Positions 28,715 to 38,763 of a stretch of DNA of 64,000 bases are shown here, in pieces. Both the position numbers and the translations under genes were made by a program. A model generated the notes under the pieces. The model was not told where the DNA came from. It saw only the letters and a program-made list of their open reading frames with translations, and did no database searches. This DNA is from JAHDHW01 sp965277415 (lineage in GTDB: Bacteria > Bacteroidota > Bacteroidia > Chitinophagales > Saprospiraceae). Positions within the stretch are counted from its first letter, which is position 1, and each line of letters starts with the position of its first letter. The stretch lies in the NCBI GenBank assembly GCA_965277415.1, contig CBDICS010000087.1:1-64000 (forward strand), written 5' to 3'.

Positions 28715-31700
28715 ATGAGTAAAATCAAAACTTTTCTGGTAGCGATAGGCATGGTCTTTTTAGCCTTATCCGCCAAAGCACAATTGACATATACCTTTGT
28801 GCCATCAAATCCATCTCCAGAACTAAATGAGACAATCACTGTAGATGTTGTTGTAACTGGCTTTACAGACATAGCCCTTTCTCAGTATTCCATTAATTGG
28901 AATCAGAGTCTATTATCTTTTCAAGGGCTTTCTAATTTTAATTTGCCAGACCTCAATGCCAGTAGTTTCGGAACTTCGCAAACTGCAAGTGGGATTATTA
29001 CCACTTCTTGGTTTGCTCCGGCTAACCCTGGGACGAGTACGGTACCAGATGGCACTGTTATTTACACCATTACATTTGAAGTTATAGCTTCGATGGGAGC
29101 TACGACTGATATTATGTTTACTGGTACACCTTCCATGATTGAATTTTATGAAGGTGTAGGCTTAAATGATATTACAAACTCAGTGGTTTTAAATGATGCT
29201 ACTTTAACTATCGCTGGCGGCGGTGGTGGTGGTGGCGGTACGGGAAATATTCCTTGTACTTTTTCCGGATTTGGACTAACTGTTAGCAGTGATTCCGCAG
29301 CGACAGGTGATCCTGTTTGTCTAGATGTGGCTGTTTGTAATTTTGATGATATTCTTGGAATGTCATACACCATGCAATTTGATCCTAATCTATTGCAATT
29401 TGATAATGTAACTAATTTAAACCTTGCAGATTTAGAACCAGGAAGTTTTGGAACAAATAATGCTGGCAATGGCCTTATTACAATGGCTTGGTTTGATCCT
29501 AATGGAGCTGGAGTAACTGTCCCTGATGAGACTGTTATTTACTCTGTTTGTTTTACTGCTATTGGCGCAGGAGGAGAAACAGATTCTTTATTGATCAATG
29601 GAGCTTTAGCCCAAATTGATGTTACTGATATCAATTCAGGTGGAAGCAATATTGGTCTGGAAAGCATTGATGGTGAAGTAACGATTACCGGAAATTCTGG
29701 TAGTGCAGTTACCTTATTAGCCAGTCAGGAACAAGGTAGTCCAGGAGATACTGTAACTGTTGATATTAGTGTTAGAAATTTTGATTCTATTATAGGTATG
29801 CAAGCCAGCATGCTCTGGGATCCTGCAATCATTAGTTTCTTTGATACACAGGAGTCAGGGAATTTACCTGGTTCAATTACTTTTAATACTAGTTCTGCGC
29901 TAACGAACACGGGTAGGTTAACCTTTACGTGGAATGACCCTGGCGCAACAGGCGTTACTTTAGCGGATGATGAAATTATTTTTAGTATCAGATACATTAT
30001 AAATGGAGATGTTGCAGATATCAGTGCGGTAGATTTCACGAGTGATCCTTCTTCAATTGAAGTATCGCAAACAGTTAATGGTCAAGCTGAAATTGTACCA
30101 CTCGCTAAAATCCCTGGCCTCGTCGAAGTTGTCGGTCAAGGCGTATTATCGCTCACTATTGGTACAGGCAGTGGATGTACAGGAGATACCGTTTGTATTG
30201 GAGTCACGCCCCAAAACTTCAATGAGATTCTTAGTATGCAATATGATGTAACTTGGAATACTGCGAATTTAAACTATATAAATGTTCAGAATTTTAATCC
30301 TGATGTAAATGGATTAAATCAATTTAACTTTAATTTAATTGGTGGAGGAACAAGATTAAGAGTTGCCTGGTCGGATGGTTCATCTACTCCTCGAACAGTA
30401 GTCGATGGCGATACATTATATCAAATGTGCTTCGAAGTATTATCTACTACTAATGGAGAAAATTTGGATGTCTCTTTCGATCAAAGTCAGTTAATAGAAA
30501 TTTCAGAAGGTGTTAATGGTGATCTTGTAACCAATTTTAATATAAATGATGGCGGTATTACTGTTGATTGTTCAACAGGTCCTCCTATGGAAGTTTCAGA
30601 TACTACTATTAATAATATACTTTGTAATGGCGATGCGACTGGTTCAATTAATATTTCAATAATAAATGAAGTCGGAACTGTTAATTATGTTTGGAGTCAT
30701 GGCCCTACCTCTCAAGATGTATCAGGTCTAAGCGCTGGAAACTACACCGTAACTATTACCGATGATGTAACAACACTTACAGAAACATATACGGTTACAG
30801 AAGTAAGTACAGCTGTGAGTGTGTCTTTAGCATCTACAGATGTCAGTACGAATGGAGGCAATGATGGAGATGCAACAGCAAGCCCAAGTGGTGGAACTTC
30901 TCCTTATACTTATTTATGGAATGATACAAATGGTTCAACTACAGCCATGATCTCTGGGCTTACTGCTAATACTTATTCTGTAACAGTAACAGATGCCAAT
31001 GGCTGTAAAGTCATTGATCAGGTTATAGTAAATGAACCAGGTGCTGTCACTGCAAGCATTACTGCATCTACTGATGTAAGTTGCTTCGGAGGAAGTGACG
31101 GAACGGCAACAGTATCTCCTGGCGGCGGCGTAGGACCTTATACTTATTTATGGGATGATTCGAATGGATCAACTACAGCGACTGTGACTGGTTTATCTGC
31201 CAGTACTTATAATGTTACTGTAGAAGATGCTAATGGCGGTACAGCTACTACCTCTGTTATGATTGCTGAACCTACAGCCGTAACTGTAAATGTAACAGAT
31301 GATAACCTAAGTTGTAATGGCGCGGATGATGGAACGGCTACGGCAAATCCAAGTGGAGGAACGTCTCCTTATACTTATTTATGGGATGATACAAATGGAT
31401 CAACTAATGCAATGATCTCTGGACTTGCGCCAGGGCAATATAATGTAACGGTAACGGATGCTAATGGGTGTACAGAAGAAGGAACAACCTTTGTGAGTGA
31501 GCCTACTGTACTTACCGTTTCAGGAACTGTTACTCATGAATCTGGAATGGGTGCAAATAATGGTGAAATCGATGTGACACCTGCTGGAGGAACTTCTGGA
31601 TTCACTTATGCCTGGAGTCCTAATACATCTGATAATACAGCTATGGTAACAGGACTTGCGCCTGGTGATTATACTGTAACCGTTACAGATGCAAATAGCT

Positions 31701-34700
31701 GTACGGCTGTTGAGACATTCACTGTCAATGAATTTGATGCGCCTCAAATCACCGTCAACACTGTTGTTCATTTAAACTGTAATGGCGACAATGCAGGATC
31801 TATTGATATTAGTGTTACAGGTGGTGTCATGCCATATAGTTATGACTGGGATAATGATGGCACAGGTGATAATGATGATACTCAAGACCTTAGTGGATTA
31901 AGTGGAGGAAACTATACGATAACGGTTACCGATGGCATCGGAACTACGGCCGTCGAAACAATTACTATAAACGAACCTAGTCCAATTGCGATTGTTTTAA
32001 ATGGTCAAAATAATATCAACTGTAATGGTGACAATACTGGTTCTATTAATATTACGGTGACTGGAGGAACACCTGGATACACTTACGACTGGGGGAACTC
32101 AATCACTGCTGAAGATCCAAGTGGATTAGCTGCGGGTACTTATACCGTAACCGTAACAGATACAAATGGCTGTACCCAAATTGGAAATCCTGTTACAATA
32201 ACTCAACCTACACCTATTTCAATTACTGTTGTTTCATCAACGAACATAAACTGTAATGGCGAGGCAACTGGAGATATTGATATTACAGTGACTGGTGGAA
32301 CAATGCCTTATGGATATAACTGGGGAAATTCTATTACAGTTCAAGATCCAAGTGGATTATCTGCTGGCACCTATACAGTAACGATCACAGATGCAAATGG
32401 CTGTACTCAAGTTGGTCCTGCTGTAACGCTTTCTGAACCTGATGCGCTATCCGCTTCTAGCTCTGCTACGCCTGTTAGTTGTAATGGTGATTCAGATGGT
32501 ACAATTACCTTAAATGTTACGGGCGGCGTTCCTAATTATAGCTATAACTGGAACCCAGCCGTGCCAAATCCAATCGAAGGAAGCCAAACAGGCGTTTCGG
32601 CAGGTACTTATTTTGTAACCATAACAGATGCCTTAGGATGTACTACAGTTAGAGGGCCGATTGGCGTTACAGAACCTGCTACCCTAACTACTTCAAATAC
32701 AGTAATCAATGCTTCTGCTTCTAATGATGATGGATCAATTAACCTCACTGTAAATGGGGGAACAACTCCATATACATACGATTGGAGTAATGGCGCTACG
32801 ACTCAAGATATTAGTAATCTTTCTTCTGGTTGTTATGCTGTAACGGTCGAAGATATAAATGGTTGCTCTGTTATCGATTCTATAAAGGTTGGTGGTATTG
32901 TTTCAATTACAGATATCACTTCTCCAGTCTCTTGTGCAGGCACTTGCGATGGAGAGATTGATATAAGTATCTCAGGTGGTATTGAACCGTATGTCTATAG
33001 TTGGTCAGGACTTGGTGTTGTACCAAATGCACAAAATCAAATTAATTTATGTGCTGGTATGTATTCTGTAACCGTTTCCGATTCCAATGGAAGTATTACT
33101 TCTCAAACTTTTACCGTAGAAACGCCTACTGCATTGACCATCTCTTCAACAGATATCCAAAATGAGACGGGCGATGGCTGTAATGGCTCAGTCAATATAG
33201 GCGTTACAGGTGGAACCCTTCCTTATAGCTACCAATGGAGTAATGGAGAGACAAGCGAAGATATCGTTGACCTTTGTAAAGGGGATTATAATGTAACTGT
33301 AGTAGATGCAAATGGTTGTGTCTTGATTTCAAGTACATTCACAGTTGCGCCTCCACCATTAGAAGTAGCCTTGACCAATACGATCATGGCATCTTGTGAT
33401 GGTAGTGCAGATGGAGAAATTTGTATTTCTGTACTGGGAGGTTGTGGACCATATGATTTAACATTGAATAGTGAAACCATCATAAGTACAACAGGAGAAG
33501 ATATTTGTTTTGATGAATTAGCCGCAGGATCTTATTCCATTATAGTGGAAGATTCAGGAACACCTCTCATGACAACTATTTTTTCTTTTGTGATTACTGA
33601 TTCTGATCCGATAGTTATTGATTATTCTATTGTAGATAATACAGATCCTACTGGCATCAATTGTAATGGTTCAATTGATATTACTGTAACAGGAGGAACG
33701 CTTCCTTATACTTATGAGTGGAGCACAGGAGTTGATTGGGAAGATCCAACAAACCTTTGTGAAAGTCCACCAGATTATAGTGTAACGGTAACGGATGGAA
33801 ATGGATGTATTCAAGTATTAGATGGACTTATAGTTGACCTTGGCCTAAGTATCCAAGTTGTTTCTACTGAAAATGTTTCCTGTGTTGATGAATGTGATGG
33901 AAGTATTGACATTGAAGTGTTTGGAGGTGTTTCGCCTTATAATTATAGCTGGAATACAGGTGATGATGATCCAAATATTTTCACATTATGTGATGGTACT
34001 TATAGTGTAACCGTAACAGATGCTACTGGTGCAACAATTGCTATGACAGGGATTTCGATCATCGAGCCCTCTACAGCTTTTAATGTCACCGTCGATTCAG
34101 AAATCAGACCGACAGCTGATGATGCGAATGGTTTACTTAGCCTGAATACTAGTGGTGGATGGGGATTTGAATCTGTATTATGGACAGGACCAAATGGATT
34201 CACTGCCAGTACCTTAACCATCGGAGGATTAGTCGAAGGTTTTTATACTGCTGTCGTAACGGATGCCAATGGATGTGTAATCGTCTATACACATGACCTT
34301 ATCGCACATCGCCTTACATTAGATTTTGAATTGATGGAACCTGAGTGTAATGGTGATCAAAACGGAGAGATTACAGTATTCGTTTCAGGAGGATCAGGAG
34401 ACTACACCATCACTTGGGATAGTGGTAATTCTGGTGAAATCAATTTCACCATTGGAGCTGGAGAGCACTGTGTAACCATTACAGATAATATTATTATCGG
34501 TTTAGTAGTCGAAACATGTGTAGAATTGTCAGAACCAGAAATTCTAGATGTAGCCTTAGAAATTGCAAATGCAACGGGGCCTGCAGATGGTTCAATTACT
34601 GCTAATGTTAGTGGTGGGACAGAAGCTTATACTTACATTTGGTCGAATGGAGAGAGCACACCAACCATTACTAGATTAGCCGCTGGAATTTATGGTCTTC

Positions 34701-35044
34701 AAGTAACAGATGCAAATGGCTGTGAAGTAATCATTCCTCAGATTGAAGTGGTCATACAAGGTGAATGTCTAGAAGCCCGAAAAGTAATTTCTCCAAATGG
34801 AGATGGCAAAAATGATGAATTTATCATCAGTTGTGTAGAAGGCTTAAATAGTAATCTTAAGATTTTCAATCGTTGGGGACAAATGGTCTACGAAGTCGAT
34901 AATTATGATAATTCTTGGTCTGGTACTGATTTCGATGGAGATCTTTTGCCGGAGAGTGGCTACTTCTGGGTCTTAGAATATGAGGAAAGTGGTCAAACTC
35001 AACAACTCAAAGGAGCATTCACTTTACTTAGAGGACGAAACTAA
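28715..35044 (+). CDS. Giant SprB-like adhesin with four cohesin-like domains and a type B T9SS sorting domain
   Basis: 2109 residues. Signal peptide (VFLALSAKAQ). Four cohesin-like domains occupy about residues 20-620 (each with 'WN/DP..L.F' then 'W.DP..G.T' motifs); a poly-Gly linker follows the first. Then 18 tandem SprB-type repeats of 70-80 residues to about residue 2015, typified by CNGDATGSINIS, GGTSPYTYLW, GLSAGTYTVTVTDANGC. The C-terminus (KVISPNGDGKNDEFIISC, FNRWGQMVYE) is a CHU_C type B sorting domain. SprB of Flavobacterium is a mobile gliding adhesin moved by the gliding motor. The next gene is PorP/SprF, the usual partner for exporting type B cargo. The cohesin-like domains at the outer end could hold dockerin-bearing partners; that is inference. 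Confidence 0.92.
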   Translation: MSKIKTFLVAIGMVFLALSAKAQLTYTFVPSNPSPELNETITVDVVVTGFTDIALSQYSINWNQSLLSFQGLSNFNLPDLNASSFGTSQTASGIITTSWFAPANPGTSTVPDGTVIYTITFEVIASMGATTDIMFTGTPSMIEFYEGVGLNDITNSVVLNDATLTIAGGGGGGGGTGNIPCTFSGFGLTVSSDSAATGDPVCLDVAVCNFDDILGMSYTMQFDPNLLQFDNVTNLNLADLEPGSFGTNNAGNGLITMAWFDPNGAGVTVPDETVIYSVCFTAIGAGGETDSLLINGALAQIDVTDINSGGSNIGLESIDGEVTITGNSGSAVTLLASQEQGSPGDTVTVDISVRNFDSIIGMQASMLWDPAIISFFDTQESGNLPGSITFNTSSALTNTGRLTFTWNDPGATGVTLADDEIIFSIRYIINGDVADISAVDFTSDPSSIEVSQTVNGQAEIVPLAKIPGLVEVVGQGVLSLTIGTGSGCTGDTVCIGVTPQNFNEILSMQYDVTWNTANLNYINVQNFNPDVNGLNQFNFNLIGGGTRLRVAWSDGSSTPRTVVDGDTLYQMCFEVLSTTNGENLDVSFDQSQLIEISEGVNGDLVTNFNINDGGITVDCSTGPPMEVSDTTINNILCNGDATGSINISIINEVGTVNYVWSHGPTSQDVSGLSAGNYTVTITDDVTTLTETYTVTEVSTAVSVSLASTDVSTNGGNDGDATASPSGGTSPYTYLWNDTNGSTTAMISGLTANTYSVTVTDANGCKVIDQVIVNEPGAVTASITASTDVSCFGGSDGTATVSPGGGVGPYTYLWDDSNGSTTATVTGLSASTYNVTVEDANGGTATTSVMIAEPTAVTVNVTDDNLSCNGADDGTATANPSGGTSPYTYLWDDTNGSTNAMISGLAPGQYNVTVTDANGCTEEGTTFVSEPTVLTVSGTVTHESGMGANNGEIDVTPAGGTSGFTYAWSPNTSDNTAMVTGLAPGDYTVTVTDANSCTAVETFTVNEFDAPQITVNTVVHLNCNGDNAGSIDISVTGGVMPYSYDWDNDGTGDNDDTQDLSGLSGGNYTITVTDGIGTTAVETITINEPSPIAIVLNGQNNINCNGDNTGSINITVTGGTPGYTYDWGNSITAEDPSGLAAGTYTVTVTDTNGCTQIGNPVTITQPTPISITVVSSTNINCNGEATGDIDITVTGGTMPYGYNWGNSITVQDPSGLSAGTYTVTITDANGCTQVGPAVTLSEPDALSASSSATPVSCNGDSDGTITLNVTGGVPNYSYNWNPAVPNPIEGSQTGVSAGTYFVTITDALGCTTVRGPIGVTEPATLTTSNTVINASASNDDGSINLTVNGGTTPYTYDWSNGATTQDISNLSSGCYAVTVEDINGCSVIDSIKVGGIVSITDITSPVSCAGTCDGEIDISISGGIEPYVYSWSGLGVVPNAQNQINLCAGMYSVTVSDSNGSITSQTFTVETPTALTISSTDIQNETGDGCNGSVNIGVTGGTLPYSYQWSNGETSEDIVDLCKGDYNVTVVDANGCVLISSTFTVAPPPLEVALTNTIMASCDGSADGEICISVLGGCGPYDLTLNSETIISTTGEDICFDELAAGSYSIIVEDSGTPLMTTIFSFVITDSDPIVIDYSIVDNTDPTGINCNGSIDITVTGGTLPYTYEWSTGVDWEDPTNLCESPPDYSVTVTDGNGCIQVLDGLIVDLGLSIQVVSTENVSCVDECDGSIDIEVFGGVSPYNYSWNTGDDDPNIFTLCDGTYSVTVTDATGATIAMTGISIIEPSTAFNVTVDSEIRPTADDANGLLSLNTSGGWGFESVLWTGPNGFTASTLTIGGLVEGFYTAVVTDANGCVIVYTHDLIAHRLTLDFELMEPECNGDQNGEITVFVSGGSGDYTITWDSGNSGEINFTIGAGEHCVTITDNIIIGLVVETCVELSEPEILDVALEIANATGPADGSITANVSGGTEAYTYIWSNGESTPTITRLAAGIYGLQVTDANGCEVIIPQIEVVIQGECLEARKVISPNGDGKNDEFIISCVEGLNSNLKIFNRWGQMVYEVDNYDNSWSGTDFDGDLLPESGYFWVLEYEESGQTQQLKGAFTLLRGRN

Positions 35045-35077
35045 TCTATTCCCAAAAACAATTTAAAGGAAATTAAA

Positions 35078-36016
35078 ATGAAAAAATTATTAACAATCCT
35101 TGTCATAATCGCTTACTTCTGCAATACTAGTATTGCTCAAGAGGAAGCAGTATTCATGCATTATACTTTCAATCCAGTATTGATTAATCCGGCAGCCACA
35201 GGTTTTGATAAAGAACATCATGATATATTTATCAATATCCGCTCAGCCTGGACTAACTTTCCGGAAACACCAAAAACTTATGCCTTAAGTTATAATGGCC
35301 CTATTGGAAAACGCTTGGGTTTAGGTGGAATGATTTATACAGAAAATGTAGCTGGTCTAACTCGTTTTCGCGGACAGCTTTCTTATGCCTTCCAATACCA
35401 GATCAAAGAGTTTGATATGGCTTTTGGATTATCTACTGAATGGCATAAAACCTCTATTGATAATTCAATAACCAGTAGTGTCCTCTTTGATATGGAAGAT
35501 GAAGTAGTTATGCAGGCTATAGATGGAGAGACGGAATTTGATGCTACCATTGGTTTATACGGAAGCTATAAGGATAGACTGTTCTTTGGTTTGAGTTCTC
35601 CTGGTTTAATTCGTGGGAAAATAGATCAAATCACAGGGGATGACCTTGGTGGACCATTTCAATACGTTACGGCTAATTTTGGTGGAAAATTTGATCTTGC
35701 AGAATCTAAGGTGAAATTAATGCCTTCCATTTTGGTCAAAAAGGTAAGAGGTGTCGATGTTCAAACGGATGTCAACTTGATCGCTTCTTTTCTAAAAGAT
35801 CAATTGATGACAGGATTGACTTACCGTGCAGGAACAGGCGGAAACTTAGGAATCATCCTCGGTACTAAATATAATACTTTACAATTCATCTATACCTATG
35901 ATGTATACATGGATGAGTTTCAAAAGTATAACGGCGGCTCACACGAAATCACCATTAATTTTGAATTCAACAGGGGCGAAGGTAAATATGATCGCTCTTT
36001 AAAATACAGAAAATAG
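35078..36016 (+). CDS. PorP/SprF family outer-membrane protein
   Basis: 312 residues. Signal peptide (VIIAYFCNTSIAQ) followed by EEAVFMHYTFNPVLINPAATG, the hallmark start of the PorP/SprF family, then a barrel of beta-strands. SprF is needed for surface export of SprB, and PorP binds type B cargo or T9SS components. It starts 33 bases after the adhesin stop and is on the same strand, so it is almost certainly the dedicated export and attachment partner of the 2109-residue adhesin. Its length is typical. Confidence 0.93.
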   Translation: MKKLLTILVIIAYFCNTSIAQEEAVFMHYTFNPVLINPAATGFDKEHHDIFINIRSAWTNFPETPKTYALSYNGPIGKRLGLGGMIYTENVAGLTRFRGQLSYAFQYQIKEFDMAFGLSTEWHKTSIDNSITSSVLFDMEDEVVMQAIDGETEFDATIGLYGSYKDRLFFGLSSPGLIRGKIDQITGDDLGGPFQYVTANFGGKFDLAESKVKLMPSILVKKVRGVDVQTDVNLIASFLKDQLMTGLTYRAGTGGNLGIILGTKYNTLQFIYTYDVYMDEFQKYNGGSHEITINFEFNRGEGKYDRSLKYRK

Positions 36017-36057
36017 ATCTCTATTAAAAATAAAAGGGGTTACTTCTTTAATTAATA

Positions 36058-36158
36058 AAATGTAGAGAAGTACTCTAAAAAAACAAAAGAAGTCCTTTAT
36101 CAATTGGTTTTTGGGATGGCCTCTCTCTATTTAATTAGAGGGGGGCTTCTCTACATTT
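36058..36158. repeat. Inverted-repeat element after PorP/SprF, probable terminator region
   Basis: AAATGTAGAGAAG and CTTCTCTACATTT are a perfect 13-bp inverted pair enclosing 75 bases. An inner hairpin (CCTCT / AGAGG around 36120-36141) lies within. It may terminate the adhesin operon and the convergent pgi transcript, or be a small insertion. Confidence 0.55.
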
Positions 36159-36211
36159 AGCAAAGACCACAAGTTTTATTCCAGTTATTAAAAAAAGTTC
36201 TTATATTTTAC

Positions 36212-36316
36212 GTTCTTAGACAAATCCCGTAGACAAGCCGTAAATAAGATCAAAAGCCATAAAGAAGCCTTGATCTTCTTTATGACTTTGTCTCAGACAC
36301 GGATTTTGTCAAAGAA
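36212..36316. repeat. Large palindromic intergenic repeat, copy 2 of 3
   Basis: About 105 bp related to 3737-3843 and 47158-47265, with GTTCTTAGACAAATCCCGTA at the left and GATTTTGTCAAAGAA at the right. Inner arms pair (GACAAGCCGTAAATAAGATC against GATCTTCTTTATGACTTTGTC). It lies between the convergent PorP/SprF and pgi genes. Compensatory changes between copies (GGTC/GACC versus GATC/GATC) are visible in the inner stem. Confidence 0.85.
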
Positions 36317-36380
36317 GCATATTTTAAAGACTTATCCCAAATTAAACTGGTAGGAAAATCCCTGCTAATGCTCCTCAAGC

Positions 36381-38033
36381 CTAGTCCCGCATTCTTTTAA
36401 AAGCATTGATTAAACCATTTGTAGAAGCATCATGCGTTGACACTTCACCGAAAGATTGAAGCTCAGGAAGGATTTTCTTTGCCAATTCTTTCCCTAATTG
36501 AACGCCCCATTGATCAAAACTAAAGACGTTCCAGATTACTCCTTGCACAAAAATTTTGTGCTCATATAAAGCAATTAATTGGCCTAATGCATAAGGGTCA
36601 AGTTTCTTGATAAGGATTGAGTTAGTTGGACGATTCCCTTCAAAAACCTTAAATGGGGCAATCGTATTGATCTCTGCTTCAGATTTCCCAGATGCATTCA
36701 TTTCTGTCTCTACCTCTAGTCTGGTTTTACCTTTCATCAAAGCTTCTGTCTGAGCAAAATAATTAGATAATAGTATATTGTGATGTTCACCTATTGGATT
36801 TTGAGAAATAGCTGGAGCGATAAAGTCACAAGGAATGAGTTTTGTTCCTTGATGAATCAATTGGTAGAAAGCATGTTGGCCATTCGTACCTGGTTCGCCC
36901 CATATTATTGGTCCGGTTTGGTAATTTACTTTCGCTCCTGACCGGTCAGTATATTTTCCATTGCTCTCCATATTGGCTTGCTGGAAATAAGCAGCAAAAC
37001 GATGGAGGTATTGGTCATATGGTAGAATTGCTTCTGATTCTGCCTTGAAAAAATTATTATACCAGATGCCAATCATAGCAAGAATAACCGGGATATTTTT
37101 ATCAAAAGAGTTATGTCTAAAATGTTGATCCATAGCATGCAAACCATCTAATAGTTTTGAAAAATTTTCAAATCCTATCGTACATGCAATAGTCAAACCA
37201 ATAGCAGAAGAAAGGGAATACCTCCCTCCTACCCAATCCCAAAAGACAAACATATTTTCCGGTGCAATACCAAATGTTTTTACACCTTCCGCATTCGTAG
37301 AAACTGCTACAAAATGATTTTTTACAAATTCCTTTTCTTTTGCTGTTCTCAAAAACCAATCTCTAGCTGTAAAGGCATTTGTCATCGTCTCCTGAGTCGT
37401 GAAGGATTTAGAAGCCACGATAAATAGCGTAGTTTCTACATTCACCTTTTTTAATACTTCAGAAATATGTGTCCCATCAACATTCGAAACGAAATGAGCT
37501 TGGATGTTCGAGTTCCAATAAGGTTTGAGCGCTTCCGTTGCCATCACTAGTCCCAAATCGGATCCTCCAATCCCAATGTTCACAATATCAGTAATTCTTT
37601 TTCCAGAATAACCTTTCCACTCACCAGTCAATATAGTTTCTGAAAAACGTTCTACCTGATTGAGCACCCTATTCACCTCTCCCATAATATCTTTTCCATT
37701 GAATATCACAGGATCATTTGATCGATTGCGTAAGGCTGTATGTAGAACAGCTCTTTGCTCTGTTTCATTGATCATTTCGCCTGTGAACATTTTTTCGATA
37801 GATTCTTTTAATTGGCATTCATTGGCCAATGACATCAAGAGGTCAAATGTCTTTTTAGTAATTCTATTTTTTGAAAAATCTACCAGCATATCTTCCCACT
37901 CAACAGAAAACTGACTGAACCTAGCCCTATCTTCATCAAATAGGTCGATCATCTGAGTATCTTTTATCTCCTCAAAATGTTTTTCTAATGATTTCCAAGA
38001 TGAAGCTTCTGTTGGGTTTTGCCGGTTTAGCAT
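36381..38033 (-). CDS. pgi: Glucose-6-phosphate isomerase
   Basis: 550 residues, normal for the family. Interconverts glucose 6-phosphate and fructose 6-phosphate in glycolysis and gluconeogenesis, in the cytoplasm. Seen: GIGGSDLGLVM phosphate-binding region, the first signature FWDWVGGRYSLSSAIGL, ESNGKYTDRSG with the catalytic Glu-region, and GEPGTNGQHAFYQLIHQGT with the catalytic His; the C-terminal signature lies near LIALYEHKIFVQGVIWNVFSFDQWGVQLGK (given in part). Monocistronic, convergent with the adhesin operon and divergent from yraN. Confidence 0.97.
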   Translation of the reverse strand: MLNRQNPTEASSWKSLEKHFEEIKDTQMIDLFDEDRARFSQFSVEWEDMLVDFSKNRITKKTFDLLMSLANECQLKESIEKMFTGEMINETEQRAVLHTALRNRSNDPVIFNGKDIMGEVNRVLNQVERFSETILTGEWKGYSGKRITDIVNIGIGGSDLGLVMATEALKPYWNSNIQAHFVSNVDGTHISEVLKKVNVETTLFIVASKSFTTQETMTNAFTARDWFLRTAKEKEFVKNHFVAVSTNAEGVKTFGIAPENMFVFWDWVGGRYSLSSAIGLTIACTIGFENFSKLLDGLHAMDQHFRHNSFDKNIPVILAMIGIWYNNFFKAESEAILPYDQYLHRFAAYFQQANMESNGKYTDRSGAKVNYQTGPIIWGEPGTNGQHAFYQLIHQGTKLIPCDFIAPAISQNPIGEHHNILLSNYFAQTEALMKGKTRLEVETEMNASGKSEAEINTIAPFKVFEGNRPTNSILIKKLDPYALGQLIALYEHKIFVQGVIWNVFSFDQWGVQLGKELAKKILPELQSFGEVSTHDASTNGLINAFKRMRD

Positions 38034-38372
38034 GATTGTACTATTGAAAATATATTAATAATAGAAAATAAGTTCCAGAATAAATTATGGATTTAAAATT
38101 TGATTGGTTTGTGGTTAGGTAGGTAATTTTTAGAAGTTGTTCATAAATGGAGGTTCAATGAATGCAAATAAATCATCTATCTATTTTTAAACAACTTCTT
38201 AATTAGGGACACAAAAGTAATCATCTATAGCCATTATATCACAACACAATAGCAATAAATATGAGTCCTTTTGAGAATTATAAATTTTAGAGTATATTTT
38301 GACATGAAAAAATTGACATTAGTAGGCATTAACTAGTTTCTAGTCACTATTTATTTTCTAAACCCCACACAA
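38034..38372. other. Divergent intergenic region between pgi and the YraN gene
   Basis: About 340 bases. It holds a candidate pgi promoter (minus strand TACTTTTG at 38212-38219). Otherwise AT-rich with no frame or strong hairpin. Confidence 0.45.
38212..38219 (-). promoter_or_regulatory. Candidate -7 box for pgi
   Basis: Minus strand reads TACTTTTG (TAnnTTTG). A CAA run at 38242-38244 gives TTG about 22 bases upstream on that strand, near the usual -33 spacing. The leader to pgi would be about 175 bases. Confidence 0.35.
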
Positions 38373-38738
38373 ATGTCCAAAAACATCAATACCGGAAACC
38401 AAGGAGAATCCATCGCAAAAGATTTTCTAATAAAAAAAGGGTATAAAATTTTAGAAACCAACTGGCGCTTTAGTCGTGCAGAAATAGACATTATTGCTCT
38501 AGATAGTCAAGTCTTGATTTTTATTGAAGTAAAAACGCGGAGTACCGACCTCTTTGGAGAACCAGAATTAGCGGTCAACCAACATAAACAAAACCTAATG
38601 ATGGATGCGGCTAATGCTTATATGGAAAAGATAAATTACGATTGGGAAATCCGCTTTGATATTATCTCGATTATACTCCAAAGGGAACAAGCCCAAATCA
38701 AACATTTTGAGGATGCCTTTTTTTCTGGATGGGAATAA
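38373..38738 (+). CDS. YraN/UPF0102 family endonuclease-like protein
   Basis: 121 residues. Starts NTGNQGESIAKDFLIKKGYK, then NWRFSRAEIDIIALDSQVLIFIEVKTR: the E...D...EVK constellation of the restriction-endonuclease-like fold (Glu, Asp, Glu-x-Lys) is intact. The family is widespread and conserved but its cellular role is unsettled; a nuclease role in DNA repair or processing is usually proposed. Length matches. Its 3' end converges on the TPR lipoprotein gene with a 25-base gap. Confidence 0.9.
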   Translation: MSKNINTGNQGESIAKDFLIKKGYKILETNWRFSRAEIDIIALDSQVLIFIEVKTRSTDLFGEPELAVNQHKQNLMMDAANAYMEKINYDWEIRFDIISIILQREQAQIKHFEDAFFSGWE

Positions 38739-38763
38739 AATCTTAAAAATCAATAAGCTGAAT

